A stretch of 64,000 nucleotides of DNA from Ophiosphaerella korrae (Eukaryota > Ascomycota > Dothideomycetes > Pleosporales > Phaeosphaeriaceae). Below the pieces are notes generated by a model. The model made no database searches. It had not been told where the DNA came from and saw only the letters and a program-made list of their open reading frames with translations. Positions 34,796-46,302 of this stretch are shown one piece after another. The stretch spans positions 1 to 64,000 of the forward strand of contig JALNQF010000112.1 in NCBI GenBank assembly GCA_028456385.1, read 5' to 3'. Made by a program: the position numbers and the translations under genes. Position 1 is the stretch's first letter. Every line of letters starts with the position of its first letter.

Positions 34796-35008
34796 TGCAG
34801 CTAGCTTATTAGCCTCGAATGTAATTTGAAAAGCTGCTCCGATTGTTGTCCCATGTCCAGTGCCACTCGGCATATTTTGACCCGGCCTTCGGAAAGTGGG
34901 TGGGTGACGGCTAGCGTGCGGGGTTGGTACGGGGTTAGCGGCCTCGGTTGCGCTCATGTACCCCAGACTTCTCCCACTTGTGCCGTTCACCTAACATCTT
35001 CCTTTGAA
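34796..35008. promoter_or_regulatory. short spacer, regulator promoter
   Basis: 213 bp between the flavin-monooxygenase stop and the regulator start codon, so terminator and promoter share this stretch. Confidence 0.45.
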
Positions 35009-37836
35009 ATGTCGGAACCGAACGAGGCGACGAATGCCAGGCCATCTAAACGTCAGCGATTGTCTTCCGATGAGGGCGAGAAGCAGATGCTGCAGTGCCA
35101 GGTTTGTAACCGCTCCTACGAACGCATTGACCACTTGAACCGACACCTCGATTCGCGTAAGCACGTGAGCTCCTGAGCTATGTAAGGTTTGCTGAATCAG
35201 CCAACAGATCGAAATGAAAGGTCGTTTCGTTGTGATGGTTGCCCTGCCGCATTCAATCGAAGGTCAGTGTCACTCACTTAATACATAGCAATTCACTGGT
35301 GCAGGGCTTGAAGCTTGTAATTTCATCCTGGCCAGTGACTCCAAAATTCCTCAATCGTTCAGTGATCCGATCCATCCAATTCTTTCTAACATTCAGCAGG
35401 GATCTTCTTTTAAGACATCAAGCCACACATGTAAAGAATGCTGCCGAAGGCCAGGCAGGCCCAAATCGCACGGCCGAGCGGGCTACCAAAGCATGTAATC
35501 CTTGCGTATTGTCAAAGGTTAAGTGCGACAACTGTAGGCCCTGCAAAAGATGCATTAAAAAGAGCTTGTCTTGTACGACAAGACTGTCCACCCGTTCCGC
35601 CTCCTTCGTCGCTCTAAATATCGAAGATCAACCGGCCAGAGACTTCAGTCCACCTCCAGAACAAAATTCATTACATGTTTTGAATCCAGCCGAAACGGGT
35701 ATGAGCTTGCTTCCTCCAGAAGATACAATTAGTAGCACTGTATCCAACGCACATGTTCTCTTAGACCTGTACAATGATGCAAATAACCAGCAACATACTG
35801 GTCTAAACTTCTTCGAGCAAATCATGGTACCCGAACCAGACTTTCTCAGTTCAGATTACTTACAACCGCCGCTTGATCTTGCTTCATGGATGCCCGAGGT
35901 TGACTGGTTTGGCCAAATTGACATCTTTGGAAATGACTTTGTACCAACTATCAATCAGACGTTCGCAACACCACATTCGGACGCCGATGCATCAGTTACA
36001 TTGCAACAAGAATCGGGTCTAGAGAATGGTCAAAACCGTCATGGCCATGAGGCTGTAAAGCGACGGCACGCTGTGTTTAAGCAATCAGCCTGGCTGTGGT
36101 TTCCAAAACATAACCAACGTGCGTTTGGCGACGATGAAACCATTGCTTTTGATGAGCGAAATGTTGACTTGGCATCTTCGCCCCATCAACCACACGCATC
36201 TAATATCACAATTCCTGATCGTCTGGAGCAACCAGCTCGGGATCGCATATTTCAGCTGGTAATAAAGACTGCCAGAAGCCAGATATCCATACCTGCATTT
36301 CCATCAGCTGACTGCCTTGACAAACTGATTAAAGTTGGCATCGCAAAGAGACTCGAGACTGACGCCTGGATACATCCCTACACCTTCGATAGTAATAATT
36401 CCCGGCCAGAATTTTTGGCCGCCTTGGTCGCAGCCGGTTGCATATGTTTTGGCATACCTTCGGTGAATAAAACAGGGCTGGTTGTTCAAGAGATTGTCAG
36501 AGTTGCTCTAGGCGCACTTGTCGAGCAAGACAATAGCGTCATACGGGATCTACAATATCTTCAGGCATCAATGCTCTGGTTAGATATTGGTGCATTTTGC
36601 GGCTTCAGGAGAAAGATGGAAATTGCCGAAAGCAGTCTGCAAGCACTTGTCACTGCGCTTCGTAGGGCTGGCAGATTCGACTATGTGCGCTACCCACTGG
36701 TTATACCACACGCCGAGGATAGTGAAGAAGCTCTCAATGCTAAATGGAGGCAATGGGTCGAGCTGGAATCCTATAAAAGACTTATATACCACCTTCTCGA
36801 ACACGACATCGACCTAGCCATTGTTAAGCATAGGCAACCACTCATTTCATACGCCGAGGTTACACCTTCCTTTCCGGCTTCCAAGCTACTCTGGCTTGCT
36901 CCATCGGCTGAGGTCTGGAGAGCACGCTTCCTGGGCTTGAATCTAAGCCACATGGACAATCGTCCTTCGTTAAGATCGACACTTCAGAGCGAGGGAGTAA
37001 TCTTCTCATTACACGCAGATATAGACACCCAAGTCGCCCGCTCCGCTTACCTCCACGGCCTCGCCGCCCAAATCTGGGAACACACCCAACAATCCGTCGT
37101 CCTCCTCGACTCCGCCGACCCTGCCTCCCAGCTCTGGTCGCGCGCCCGCCACCAAAAGCTATACCTCTCCCTCCAAAACGCCACAGTCTCACTCGACACC
37201 TCCCCAGCTATAACATGCGTCCTCCACCAATTCCTCCAAATGTTGCTCCATGTCAACCTCGACGACGTCGTCCGTTTCGCCGGCAAATGCGGTGAAGAAG
37301 CCGCGCACCGCGCCTACGTCGCGCTGCAGCCATGGAGCACGACCAAGGACGCCCGCACAGCTATCAGCCACGCGGGCCAGGTCCTCTATGCCGCACGCGC
37401 GATTCCCCCATACCAAAATCGCGGCCAGGACTCGTTCATGATTTACCATACCATCATGGTGCTCTGGACATACGCCATGATGGCCAGCGACCGCGCGCGC
37501 AAAACTGGTGCAAACACACCCGTCGCTACGACACAGCCGCGCGACGCCGCGCATGTCTTCTTCCTGGACGATCCCGGGGCGAACCAGAGCGATGTCGATG
37601 CCTTCGTGCTGCTGGAGCGTGGCACCCCGTGTCTACGACTACCGCGCACGGCGGTGAATACGCCAGGCCAGGGGCCGGAGCAATTCGACGTGTGCAGCCT
37701 TCGGAATCCGGTGCAGGTCATGAGGGTGGGCGTGCAGCTGCTGGAAGGAACGCATCTGGATGTGGATCGCGAGACGGGGCCGCCGCTGTTGCGCGCTTTG
37801 TGCGGGATTCTGGAGGAGCTGGGGAGGCTTAGTTAG
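35009..37836 (+). CDS. hybrid C2H2 + Zn2Cys6 transcription factor (3 exons)
   Basis: Regulator of 879 aa. Exons are 35009-35156, 35208-35262 and 35400-37836; the second intron (137 bp) is long for this window but ends in a good CTAAC...CAG. Splicing completes two C2H2 fingers: CQVCNRSYERIDHLNRH and CDGCPAAFNRRDLLLRHQ. A Zn2Cys6 cluster follows (ACNPCVLSKVKCDNC, then CKRCIKKSLSC). The C-terminal two thirds resemble the fungal-specific regulatory domain (about residues 390-790). Base composition becomes markedly GC-rich after 37000. The gene closes the 25-38 kb cluster and is the natural candidate for its pathway-specific activator; that is inference from position. Confidence 0.9.
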
Positions 37837-38256
37837 GGGTGATTCGAAGAGGAGTAGGATGTGTAGCCTTGCCTCGACGGTTTGGTACGATTATACGATT
37901 TATAACCGTGTTTGAAGAGCAGCACGCCGGGTCTGTGGTATTCACTCTAAATCTCGCGCGAAGTTCTGGCATACTACACTTTTTTGTTTTGCTGGGTCCC
38001 AAAAAAGGAACCCTAGTAGAAGCGCTATACGCCAATGTATTGTAAATCACAGCCAAATTAGTATAGGGAAACTTATTCAGCCGCGTGCCAAATCCGATAC
38101 GTGAATAGAGCTAAGACTAGATAACATGAAGTCACCTCTCACTCGATCTTCTTAAAGCCACCCGTGTGCTACTGTGTGGAATACTTTACTCCTCACAAAG
38201 ACATATCTATCTACTCGCGGGCGTGTAGGAATAATCCACTCCTCAGTCAATATCGA

Positions 38257-38287
<31 letters not shown>
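38257..38287. repeat. (CT)n microsatellite
   Basis: About fifteen CT units in noncoding sequence between convergent genes. Confidence 0.95.
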
Positions 38288-38290
<3 letters not shown>

Positions 38291-38670
38291 CTGTTTCCTC
38301 TTACACCCAGATATAAGAAGCACAAGCCGTTGAACCAGAGTACTAGATTTGACCTCTGACATCTTGCCACACGGCTGAATAAGCTTCTTTACACGGCTGC
38401 ATACGTTTCGCCATGACGTTTCTTTTCTGCCTGCGAACACTCCCCCCCAACCGAATCCTGTTGGTGCACGTGACACGTGCGCCATCACTTCAACACGGGG
38501 AAATCCCACGGCCCAATTCCTAGCCTTGGTGGATCCAGTTAGATCTGGCAGCCCAGGTTGGACATGCGCAAAACGGCTACGTGTATCGACTTAGGATTTT
38601 AGACCATTGGCGGTGAACGTCGAGGCATGAACAAAACACTCCGCATGCAACTTTACACACCACACCTTGC

Positions 38671-38695
38671 AAAAAAAAAAAAAAAAAAAAAAAAA
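38671..38695. repeat. A25 homopolymer
   Basis: Run of about 25 A followed by AT-rich sequence, about 60 bp beyond the stop of the GT90 gene. No target-site duplication or element body was seen, so it is not called a retroposon tail. Confidence 0.9.
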
Positions 38696-38753
38696 TAATA
38701 TATAATAAAAGAATTTTCCTCCACTATTCGATCCCAAAACGCCCAACGATGCA

Positions 38754-41700
38754 TCACAACTCCCTCATCCCCGTCCCTGAATTCCCCCTCCCCATACGAA
38801 ACCCAACCTCCGTCCTGCGATCATCCGTCAACCGTCCCCATTCCAACAACAACCGAAACATATAAACCTCCATATCCTCCTTGCGCAACACCTTCTCCGT
38901 CCAAACCTTCCCATCTCTAGCAATTTTCTCTGCAGCCCGCGCGCGCCCGGTCATCATATGCCTATTCCTCTCATCCACACCATACCCGCCGAAAAAGGCG
39001 AGGATGGAGAAGAGGTCGTGCAGACGCAGGTCGACGGGGACAAAATGTTTCCAGGCGGTGAGACGATTTTCATGCCACTCGCGGAAGAGGGCAGATTTAA
39101 GGACGGCGGAGTTGGAGCGCAGAAAAGGGATAAAGCGCGGGGAGAAGCCGGGGCCGTCGGCGTCGAAGAGGTAACGGAATTGCCAGTGCTGGCGGAGGTC
39201 GATGTCGGAGCCGAACCAGAATTCTTTCCTTTGGTCTGTGCAGTCGGCGCCGGCGCAGCTGGTTATTTGGTCAACGAAGCGCGCGTCGGTTTTGGTGGTG
39301 AGGTGGCGTTTGATGTCGGAGGTACGTTTGAGGGCATATTCGAGGTTGGAGCTGTGGTCGCCTCGGGGGAGCATGATAGGGTGGCGCGAGGTTTGGTTGT
39401 TGAGGAGGTGGACTAGACGCTGGCGGAGCATGCCTTTCCATGTGCCGGCCGTTGTCACGCCTTCTGAGGTGATGCCGCGCCAGAAGAGTACATCTTCTTT
39501 GTCCATGAAACGGGGGTCGGGGTACTTTTCGTCAAACTCGTACTTGGTCTTCTCCATGTAATTCCAGGGCGAAGGATATCGGATGTCGATATAACCTGGT
39601 GCACGACTTTGGCTGAAGATGGGTACAACGTCGTGGGTGCCCATCATGGTAGACGGGCTGAGATGCATACCATGGAGATTGGCAATATCAGGCTGATGGC
39701 AAGGATCCGCTGATAAAGTCCAATTTGACACAAAAGCGCCCATAGAGTGTGGTTCAATGCATCTAGAGCAAAAGGCCTTGGTGTACCAATGACGTTCCTT
39801 CCTTGCACGTGATTCAGGGGAACACGCAATTGAACCATACGTTTGGTAAGTCGGTGGGCGCGCATCTTCGAAGAATTGCGGGTCCGTACGGACGTCCTCT
39901 ATCGATGGCCACTTCTTTGCGCGTTCCTCGCTGAAATCCTGTGTCGGCCTCGATGGGTCTGGGGTGGGATAGGGTTGAGGGTTGTCCAGTGCGTTCTGGA
40001 GATGGTTGTGCGGAACCGCCACTCGGCACTCGTCGTGGAGATTCATGGCAAGATCCATATCGGGCAGAAATTCTGCAAACTGCTCAATCATAGTCACAGC
40101 ACCCTCCATTACCCATCGATGCTCATCTGGTACGTCGGTCATGGCCTCCACTTTTCCGTCTCTTATTCGGATCCCGCTAACATCGGTGTTGGTTGCTAGA
40201 ACAGTCACAGTACGCAGTCGTAGATCGTCGGGATTGAATGAAGAAAACGGGGCCAAATCTTGTTCAATGTTGTCGTAGTCGTCAATAACAATCGAGTTGC
40301 GCGTCACTGCAAAATCGTACCACTTATCGAAATGCGGCGGGGGGTCTCTTTTGTACCGCTGGCGATAATGAACTACAGCTTCGGCCAAGGATTTACTTCG
40401 ATGCGCCTGGGATTCCCACGTGTCGTGCTGGACCGCAGCCAGATCAATCAGAGTTGCGATAGGATGTTCCGTGGTCGGTTGTTCATGTCGATAGACCACC
40501 ACACCGATGGAAAAAGCGATGAGGAGAACGATGAAGGCCGCCGTCTGATTCCTGCCAAGCCGAACTGGGACCTTGGCGCGAATGCGAGTCTCAATATTGG
40601 TATCGGTGACCAGATGGAGGATGAGAGCAATGGTGAGCAGGGCGAGACACAGAACAAGGCTCACAGTCGACTTTGGCGGGAAGGAATAGGACACGCCGGT
40701 CCCGAGGGCCCGAAGAAGGCCAATGTATGCAGATGAAAATGCAAAAGTGAGCACTGCGCTCATAACGCCGTACATCCGAGCCTGGGCGGTCAGCAGTTGT
40801 AGGTATGTGAGAGAGGAGAAGACATACCGATTTTAGAAAACATAACGTCATAAAGGGTATCATCAACGATAAACGCAAAAGGCCAAGTAGATATTCAGAA
40901 GGAAAGGAGAGCATCCAGTCGCGGTGCTCGGGCATGGCGGGGTAGACAACCATGCCGGCTACAACAAGAACAAGGGACGAGGCCTGCGGTTGTTAGTTGG
41001 TGGGGGAGGTGGGGGAGGTGGTGGGTGGTGGGTGGTGGGGGTATCGTACAATCAGGGTCAGGCCGACGAGTAAGTGGTTGGACGTGCCATCCTGCAGATG
41101 AATAGTCCAGTCGTCGACAGGCGAGACGGCATCGTCCACCAGCCGATAGACGGTCTGCACAATCAGACAGTCTACCAGGAAGCCTACAAACTGCAGAGTG
41201 GGGATGGTGGTGGCGGCCGAGTTGGCGACGGGGCAGATGTAAGTGGAGCGCAGGGTGCTCGTCTTGACGCTGACGAGAAAACTGCTGATGGATAGCAGCA
41301 GCGAAGGCAGGATGTAGCGAGTGGAGCCATGGTAGACAAAGCCAGACAGGCGGTCGAGCTGGGTGCGAGGGCGTGAGTCAGCACTCCAGGCGGGGTACTG
41401 GCGCAGGCCGGGATGGCGCAGGCTGTGGTAGAGGGCAAGCACGAGGGGGAGGAAGGGCTGGAGGGGCGGTCAGCACGTGATTGCACGCATGGCACACACA
41501 GAACAGGCAACTAACGAGGGGCGACGGCCCGCTGCACTCGACGTCCCTGGTGACGCGGTAGAAGACGGCGATGCGCCCACACACGGCGAACAGCAGCACG
41601 GCCAGCAGGGCGCCCACGGCCTTGACGCTCCATGCGCGGCGGCGGGTGGGCGCGCCGGCCTCCGTCCAGAGCTCCTCGCCGGGCGGCCTGCTGAGGCCGG

Positions 41701-42290
41701 CGGCCAGCGGGATGGCGATGTACCTGGCCGGCGGCTGGGGCTGGTGCGAGCGGTGCCCCCAGGCCTCAATGGCGACAATGGCGAGGCCGGTGAGCAGCAG
41801 CACAATGGCCGTGGTGTGCAGCGGCTTGTCGAGCGCGAACGAATAGTCGATGGGCGGGGCGGTGCTGAGGTAACCAGATGCCAGGACGAGGCCGCTGGGG
41901 GGGGGGGGTTAGCAGGCGCGAATGTGCGGATGCCAGGCCACTTGCACAGAGGCGGCAGTGGTGACAGGGCAGGCGGCGTACCAGGGGAAGATGAGGGCCT
42001 TCCTGTCCATGACCGCCGCATTCTCTTCGCCGGCTTCTAGGGCTGCGAGATGGCGCGCCAGTCGCTGGGGAACATGGCCGGGCCAGAGAGGTGAGGAGGG
42101 CAGGTCGAGGGTGAGGGTGAGGTTGAGCGCTTGCTCGGCACCACCCAGGCACGCACGCCCTCCAGCTCAACCCTCCCCGGCCGGCCGACTCGCCAGGCAC
42201 GGCTGCCGGAAAGGCTGTGCAGCCAGCGCTAGGACTCGCTGGCCCCGGGGCGCACAGTGCGAACACGGCGGAGCTGACGACAACCTCCAT
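38754..42290 (-). CDS. GT90 (CAP10-like) glycosyltransferase with polytopic N-terminus (at least 5 exons; start uncertain)
   Basis: Membrane-bound glycosyltransferase of about 1000 aa or slightly more. Secure exons in coding order are 42010-41982 (open further upstream), 41894-41516, 41457-41050, 40983-40828 and 40781-38754; from the Met at 42010 they give 999 aa in frame. The N-terminal half has many hydrophobic segments (AIVLLLTGLAIVAIEAWG, AVGALLAVLLFAVCGRIAVF, YLLGLLRLSLMIPFMTLCFL, LVLCLALLTIALILHL). The C-terminal half carries GT90 hallmarks: LFWRGITSEGVTTAGTWKGM, RYLFDADGPGFSPRF, LRSNSAVLKS. Conserved-looking sequence continues upstream of 42010 in frame (WPGHVPQRLARHLAALEAGE), so the true start is in an earlier exon, perhaps the Met at 42290. 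CAP10 relatives transfer xylose or glucose in the secretory pathway; the exact donor is unknown. Confidence 0.83.
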
Positions 42291-42711
42291 CTCCTGCTAT
42301 TGCATCCTGCATTGCATCCCCGGTCCGCGTAGATTGCACAACAAGCTTCGCCGTCGCCGCGCTTGCTCTCGATGCAGCCGCGATTTTCAGGAACGCCCCA
42401 ACTGCCCACGGCTGTTCGGCACCACCCTCACCTCGCCGTGTCACATGACGTCTCGTCTTGTCGCAGCGCCTGCAGCCCTGGCCCATTTCGCCCATTGGCC
42501 AATTTCAGCTCGTCTCCAAGCATGTCAGGCTGGGCGTAAGACTACGCGTCTCCAGCGTGTGGCTATGCAGCCTCGCACATAGCCACCAAGCTCAGGCGAG
42601 CCGCCGCTAGTGCGCATCTGGAAGTAGTTGGGCATGGCGCACGAGTCATTTCTTGTATTCGTCCAGCGCAACACTGATCAGCCAGATGCCTGATTGATTC
42701 TCTCCCTGCCA
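42291..42711. other. intergenic between GT90 start and NAGS stop
   Basis: GC-rich 420 bp. It should contain the GT90 promoter and possibly its first exon, plus the NAGS terminator. No separate gene is supported. Confidence 0.5.
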
Positions 42712-44804
42712 TCAATCAGCCCGCCTGACCCCATCCGCCCAGCTTGGCACAATCCCATTGCACACATCTACATACGCATCCCACCGCGTCATGCCGCCCA
42801 CCCCACCCCACTCCTGCGCCCTCCACACCTTGCACACCCCGTCCGTCGTCCAGAACATCGTCCACTGACCCCCGGGCAAATTCCACGTGCCCACCGACCG
42901 TTCCTGGTACCACTTGTTCACGGGATTGCTCGTGCGGCTGCGCCAAACCACGCCTAAGGGGAAACACGTGCGCGTCAGCGCCGCCCACACAATGTCTGAC
43001 ACGCCCCCGGAGCCCTGCGACGACGTGAGTACCGCGAACTTGTCGAGGTACGGCACCCAGTACGGCGAGTCGGGCGTGCTGGATGCGGCGAATGGGACTG
43101 GCGTGCCGAGCAGCGACGATGGCGTTTCCCAGGTACAAATTGCTCCGCCTTCGTAGTCGCCTGCTATGATGATGCCGGCGACGCGTCCGCGGACCCGGTC
43201 GAGGTACTCTTTGGCGTGCAGTTTGCGGCCAAACGAGTCGTTGATCAGGGCCTCGAGTTTGGCAAAGTTGATGCGGGAGTTGTTGGCGAGCTCGGTGCTA
43301 GGGTTCGAGGTCGAAGGCGGGCGCCACGGTCCAGTTACCCGGGGATCAGGTATCATGGTCAGTGGCACGCCTTTCTTGAGAAAGGTGGCTGGGTTGGGAG
43401 TTGTAGTGCCCAGGAACCTGCTCGCAGGTGTGGTCGGCAGCGAAGATGAGACCATGGGCTTGTCAGTGAGCAGGTTGTGCAATAGAGGATTCTTCGACGG
43501 CGTGGTTCGGGCATCGTCTGGGATGGCCTTTGTTGCAGCTTCAGGAGGTGTGAGAATGAGGCCTGAAGAGGTTGGCGGTAGTAGTTTTAAAGCACGCTGA
43601 ACAACATCAAGATTCTTGAGGTGTCTTGTAGGTGCTGAACCATCTAGCTGCGGGACTGTCGCACCAGGCAAGGACACCACCTCTTGCTCGACAAACCGCG
43701 AGATCGGATTGCCGCTTGCAGGTGATATGGGCGTGCTGCTACCTGCTTCTTCCTGGGCAGCTAATGACAATTGCTCGAGCTCTTGCTTGATGTCGCTGTA
43801 TTCAGCCTCCAGGTTGACAAACACATGCGCACCGTCGGACCTATTCTGGGACGGTATGCCACCAAGTGGATCTAGGATGATGACGCGATCTAGAATCGGC
43901 CGATTTGCTCCATCTACGCCGTCGTCGGCAACGGCAGTGTGGTGTTTACCAACAAACTCACGAATCAGCGCAAGAAGTACGTCATCTGCCCCAACTGACA
44001 CCTTCTTCAACTCACCGTCATAAGCGACGGGTAGGATGACAGGGATGATGCCGTCGTGTATGGGCGGATATAGAAGAAAATTATTCTTCACCTCGACGCT
44101 TTCCCCAGTCGAAGAGCTCAGGGCATGGTCCACAAGCAGGGCACCAGGCTCATTATGCTCTTCAAGCGCCGCAATAAACCGTGCGCCCTGCTCCCTCACC
44201 GTCGCTTCATACGCCGCGCCTATGCGCGAACCACATGGTGTCGTATGCTCGTTGCAGTCCAGAACCACGGCAGTGCCCAGTCCCAATTGAGCCATCTGGC
44301 TCAACGTGAGCGCAATGCCGCCAAGCGTTCGATCATCCAGAGTCTGCGGCTGTCTCAGCTTAACCAGGGCCAGATGCACCGGCTCGTCCTTCCCTTCCTC
44401 GTCATATTTTTCGTCTGGAAGCGGATCGCGCGTGAATATCGTGGGCTGGTACAAGTTCCCTAGGTTGACGCCCGTATGAACAGCCTCGGTTGCGCTCTGC
44501 TTCCTTGCCGGCCCAGCGCTTCCCACAAGCCTCTTCGCTTTCGGCGCATCGAATTGCTTGAGGAAGTTCCGAGCATCACGTTTGCCAACGGATTCCTTCA
44601 GCAGACGAGTCAATTGCTCGCGCTCAACTCGCTGGCGCTCCTTTGCGGTGCCCGATGCACTGCGCGCACGTGAAATGTCTTGGCGCGGGGTGGTTGACAG
44701 CTACCACTATGTGAGAGTCTTGTAAGTCAATCGGCAAGAGGCATATTTACAGTCTTGGTAGCCCTCCCGAGTCCCCTCGCGGGGGCTTTGCAGCATGTGA
44801 ACAT
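42712..44804 (-). CDS. ARG2: N-acetylglutamate synthase, mitochondrial (2 exons)
   Basis: First enzyme of arginine biosynthesis: acetyl-CoA + glutamate to N-acetylglutamate, in the mitochondrial matrix. 680 aa. Exons in coding order are 44804-44751 and 44700-42712. Exon 1 encodes a basic presequence ([18 protein letters not shown]) that continues as [17 protein letters not shown], a good mitochondrial targeting peptide. Fungal NAGS blocks follow: [17 protein letters not shown], an amino-acid-kinase-like region (about residues 60-420), and a C-terminal acetyltransferase domain with [39 protein letters not shown] and YLDKFAVL. It ends [11 protein letters not shown]. The length is normal for the family. 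It is divergent from the dehydrogenase at 45319. Confidence 0.94.
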
Positions 44805-45318
44805 ACTTCATGCTACCGTGAAACGGTCGAGAACGTCATTGAGCGCATAGTCGCACGTGGTAACCGTGAAACGAGTCTACCGTTGTGTGCGACAGAAAAT
44901 GTCAATTGCGCATGCTTTCCACGTCATTGGTCTAGCCGACATCGGCCTCGGGCCGTTGAATGTCGGGATATCGATAAGGCCGGTAAAAATGATAGCGCAC
45001 TCACAAAACAATCATTTCACGCCATTGTACGGATTGACTCAGAGATAACATTCACCTCTAAAGCTCTGTCTAAGAGGATGGTGTTGTAAGGTTCGGCTAT
45101 GTCGATGCATCGAATGCACCAAAAACGAAACCTTATTCCCGTTGATAACCATTACAAAGCTTAGACGGACTTCGGCATCTATGATGGGACGTTCTCTAAT
45201 TAGGTATATAAGTGGGGTATCTACACTGCCAACGACTCAATAACAACACCAAATATATATTTCTGATACAGCTTCATCGAATCAAGACTCAAGGTATTGG
45301 CTAATTCAACAACACAGC
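44805..45318. promoter_or_regulatory. divergent promoter NAGS / dehydrogenase
   Basis: 514 bp between divergent start codons, AT-rich near 45190-45260 with a TATATAAGT-like stretch about 110 bp before the dehydrogenase start. No TGACTC amino-acid-control element was confirmed as functional. Confidence 0.4.
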
Positions 45319-46302
45319 ATGGCTCCACAACTCGCATTTCTGGGACTTGGTAACATGGGAAAGGCAAGCATAGCAGTCCCAACCTAAATAGAACGAATGA
45401 ATTAACTTTCGCAGGCCATGTGCAAGAACTTGGTAGAAAAAGGCAACCTCGACAAACCACTCCTCCTCTGGAACCGTACAAAGCAGTGCTCTGATGACCT
45501 CGCCGCCAAACTCGCCTCCGACTATGGCCCCAACAAGACCCAGGTCATCGACACCCTCGACGCCGCTGCGCAAGCCGACATAATCTTCCTTTGCCTCTCC
45601 AATGACGCCGTCGTGACCACCGCCATAACCACCATGCTCCAACACCCCGTGCAAAACAAGTTGTTCGTCGACTGCTCCACCATCCACCCCAACACCAGCA
45701 ACGCCCTCGAAAAGCAAGTTGCCGCCGCCGCCGCCACCTTCATCGCCATGCCCGTCTTCGGTGCCCCCGCCATGGCCGAAGCAGGACACCTCGTCGCCGT
45801 CCCCGCAGGCCCCCAATCCGCCCTCGACAAAATCATCCCATACACGCAAAACGTGACCGCCCGCGCCATCATCCCCTACGCCAACCAGCCCGCGGGCACC
45901 GCCACCCTCCTCAAAATCATCGGCAACACCTTCATCCTCAACATGGTCTCCCAGCTCGCCGAAGCCCACGTGCTCGCCGAGAAATCAGGGCTCGGCACCG
46001 AGAACCTGCACGCCTTTGTCGCCACGCTGTTTCCGGGCCCGTACGAGGCCTACTCGCGGCGCATGCTTGATGGGGATTATTATGTGCGTGAGGAGCCGTT
46101 GTTTCATGTTGACCTTGCGCGGAAGGATGCGGGGCATGCGCGGGCGGTCGCGGATGGGTGCGAGGCGAGTGTGAAGATGTTGGGGATTGGGCAGGAGAGG
46201 TTGGAGGTGTTGAAGGAGGAGATGGGGGAGAGGGGGGATATTCCGGGGGTGTATGGGGTAGTGAGGATGGAGAGTGGGTTACAGTTTAAGAATAAGGAGT
46301 AA
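45319..46302 (+). CDS. beta-hydroxyacid dehydrogenase (3-hydroxyisobutyrate dehydrogenase-like, 2 exons)
   Basis: NAD(P)-dependent oxidoreductase of 310 aa. Exons are 45319-45363 and 45415-46302. The 51-bp intron has a GC-AG border (AAG|GCAAGC ... GCAG|GCC) and splits the nucleotide-binding motif GLGNMGKAM; without removing it the frame stops at once. The substrate-binding DCSTIHPNTS and the catalytic-Lys segment GTATLLKIIGN match the beta-hydroxyacid dehydrogenase family. The C-terminal helical domain is complete (GPYEAYSRRML, FHVDLARKDAGHA). There is no clear mitochondrial presequence, so a cytosolic relative of HIBADH or glyoxylate/succinate-semialdehyde reductase is more likely than the valine-pathway enzyme itself. 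The coding strand is very C-rich before about 46000 and G-rich after. Confidence 0.9.

Larger units (their letters stand above)
37837..38753. other. convergent intergenic region with simple repeats
   Basis: No gene. It contains a (CT)n microsatellite at 38257-38287 and a 25-base A-run at 38671-38695, between the 3' ends of the C2H2/Zn2Cys6 regulator and the GT90 gene. Confidence 0.7.

Noticed and set aside
38671..38695. A25 run as a retroposon poly-A tail
   Set aside because: No element body, target-site duplication or reverse-transcriptase remnant was found; the other A/T runs at 50056 and 61229 fail in the same way.
38881..40736. Long plus-strand open frames opposite the GT90 gene
   Set aside because: They are antisense to strongly conserved GT90 sequence and have no family character.
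41477..42582. GC-rich overlapping frames on both strands around the GT90 N-terminus
   Set aside because: High GC removes stop codons by chance; only the minus-strand set joins through introns into a membrane protein.
45301..45969. Minus-strand Gly/Asp-rich frame opposite the dehydrogenase
   Set aside because: It is the shadow of a C-rich coding strand and has no domain.
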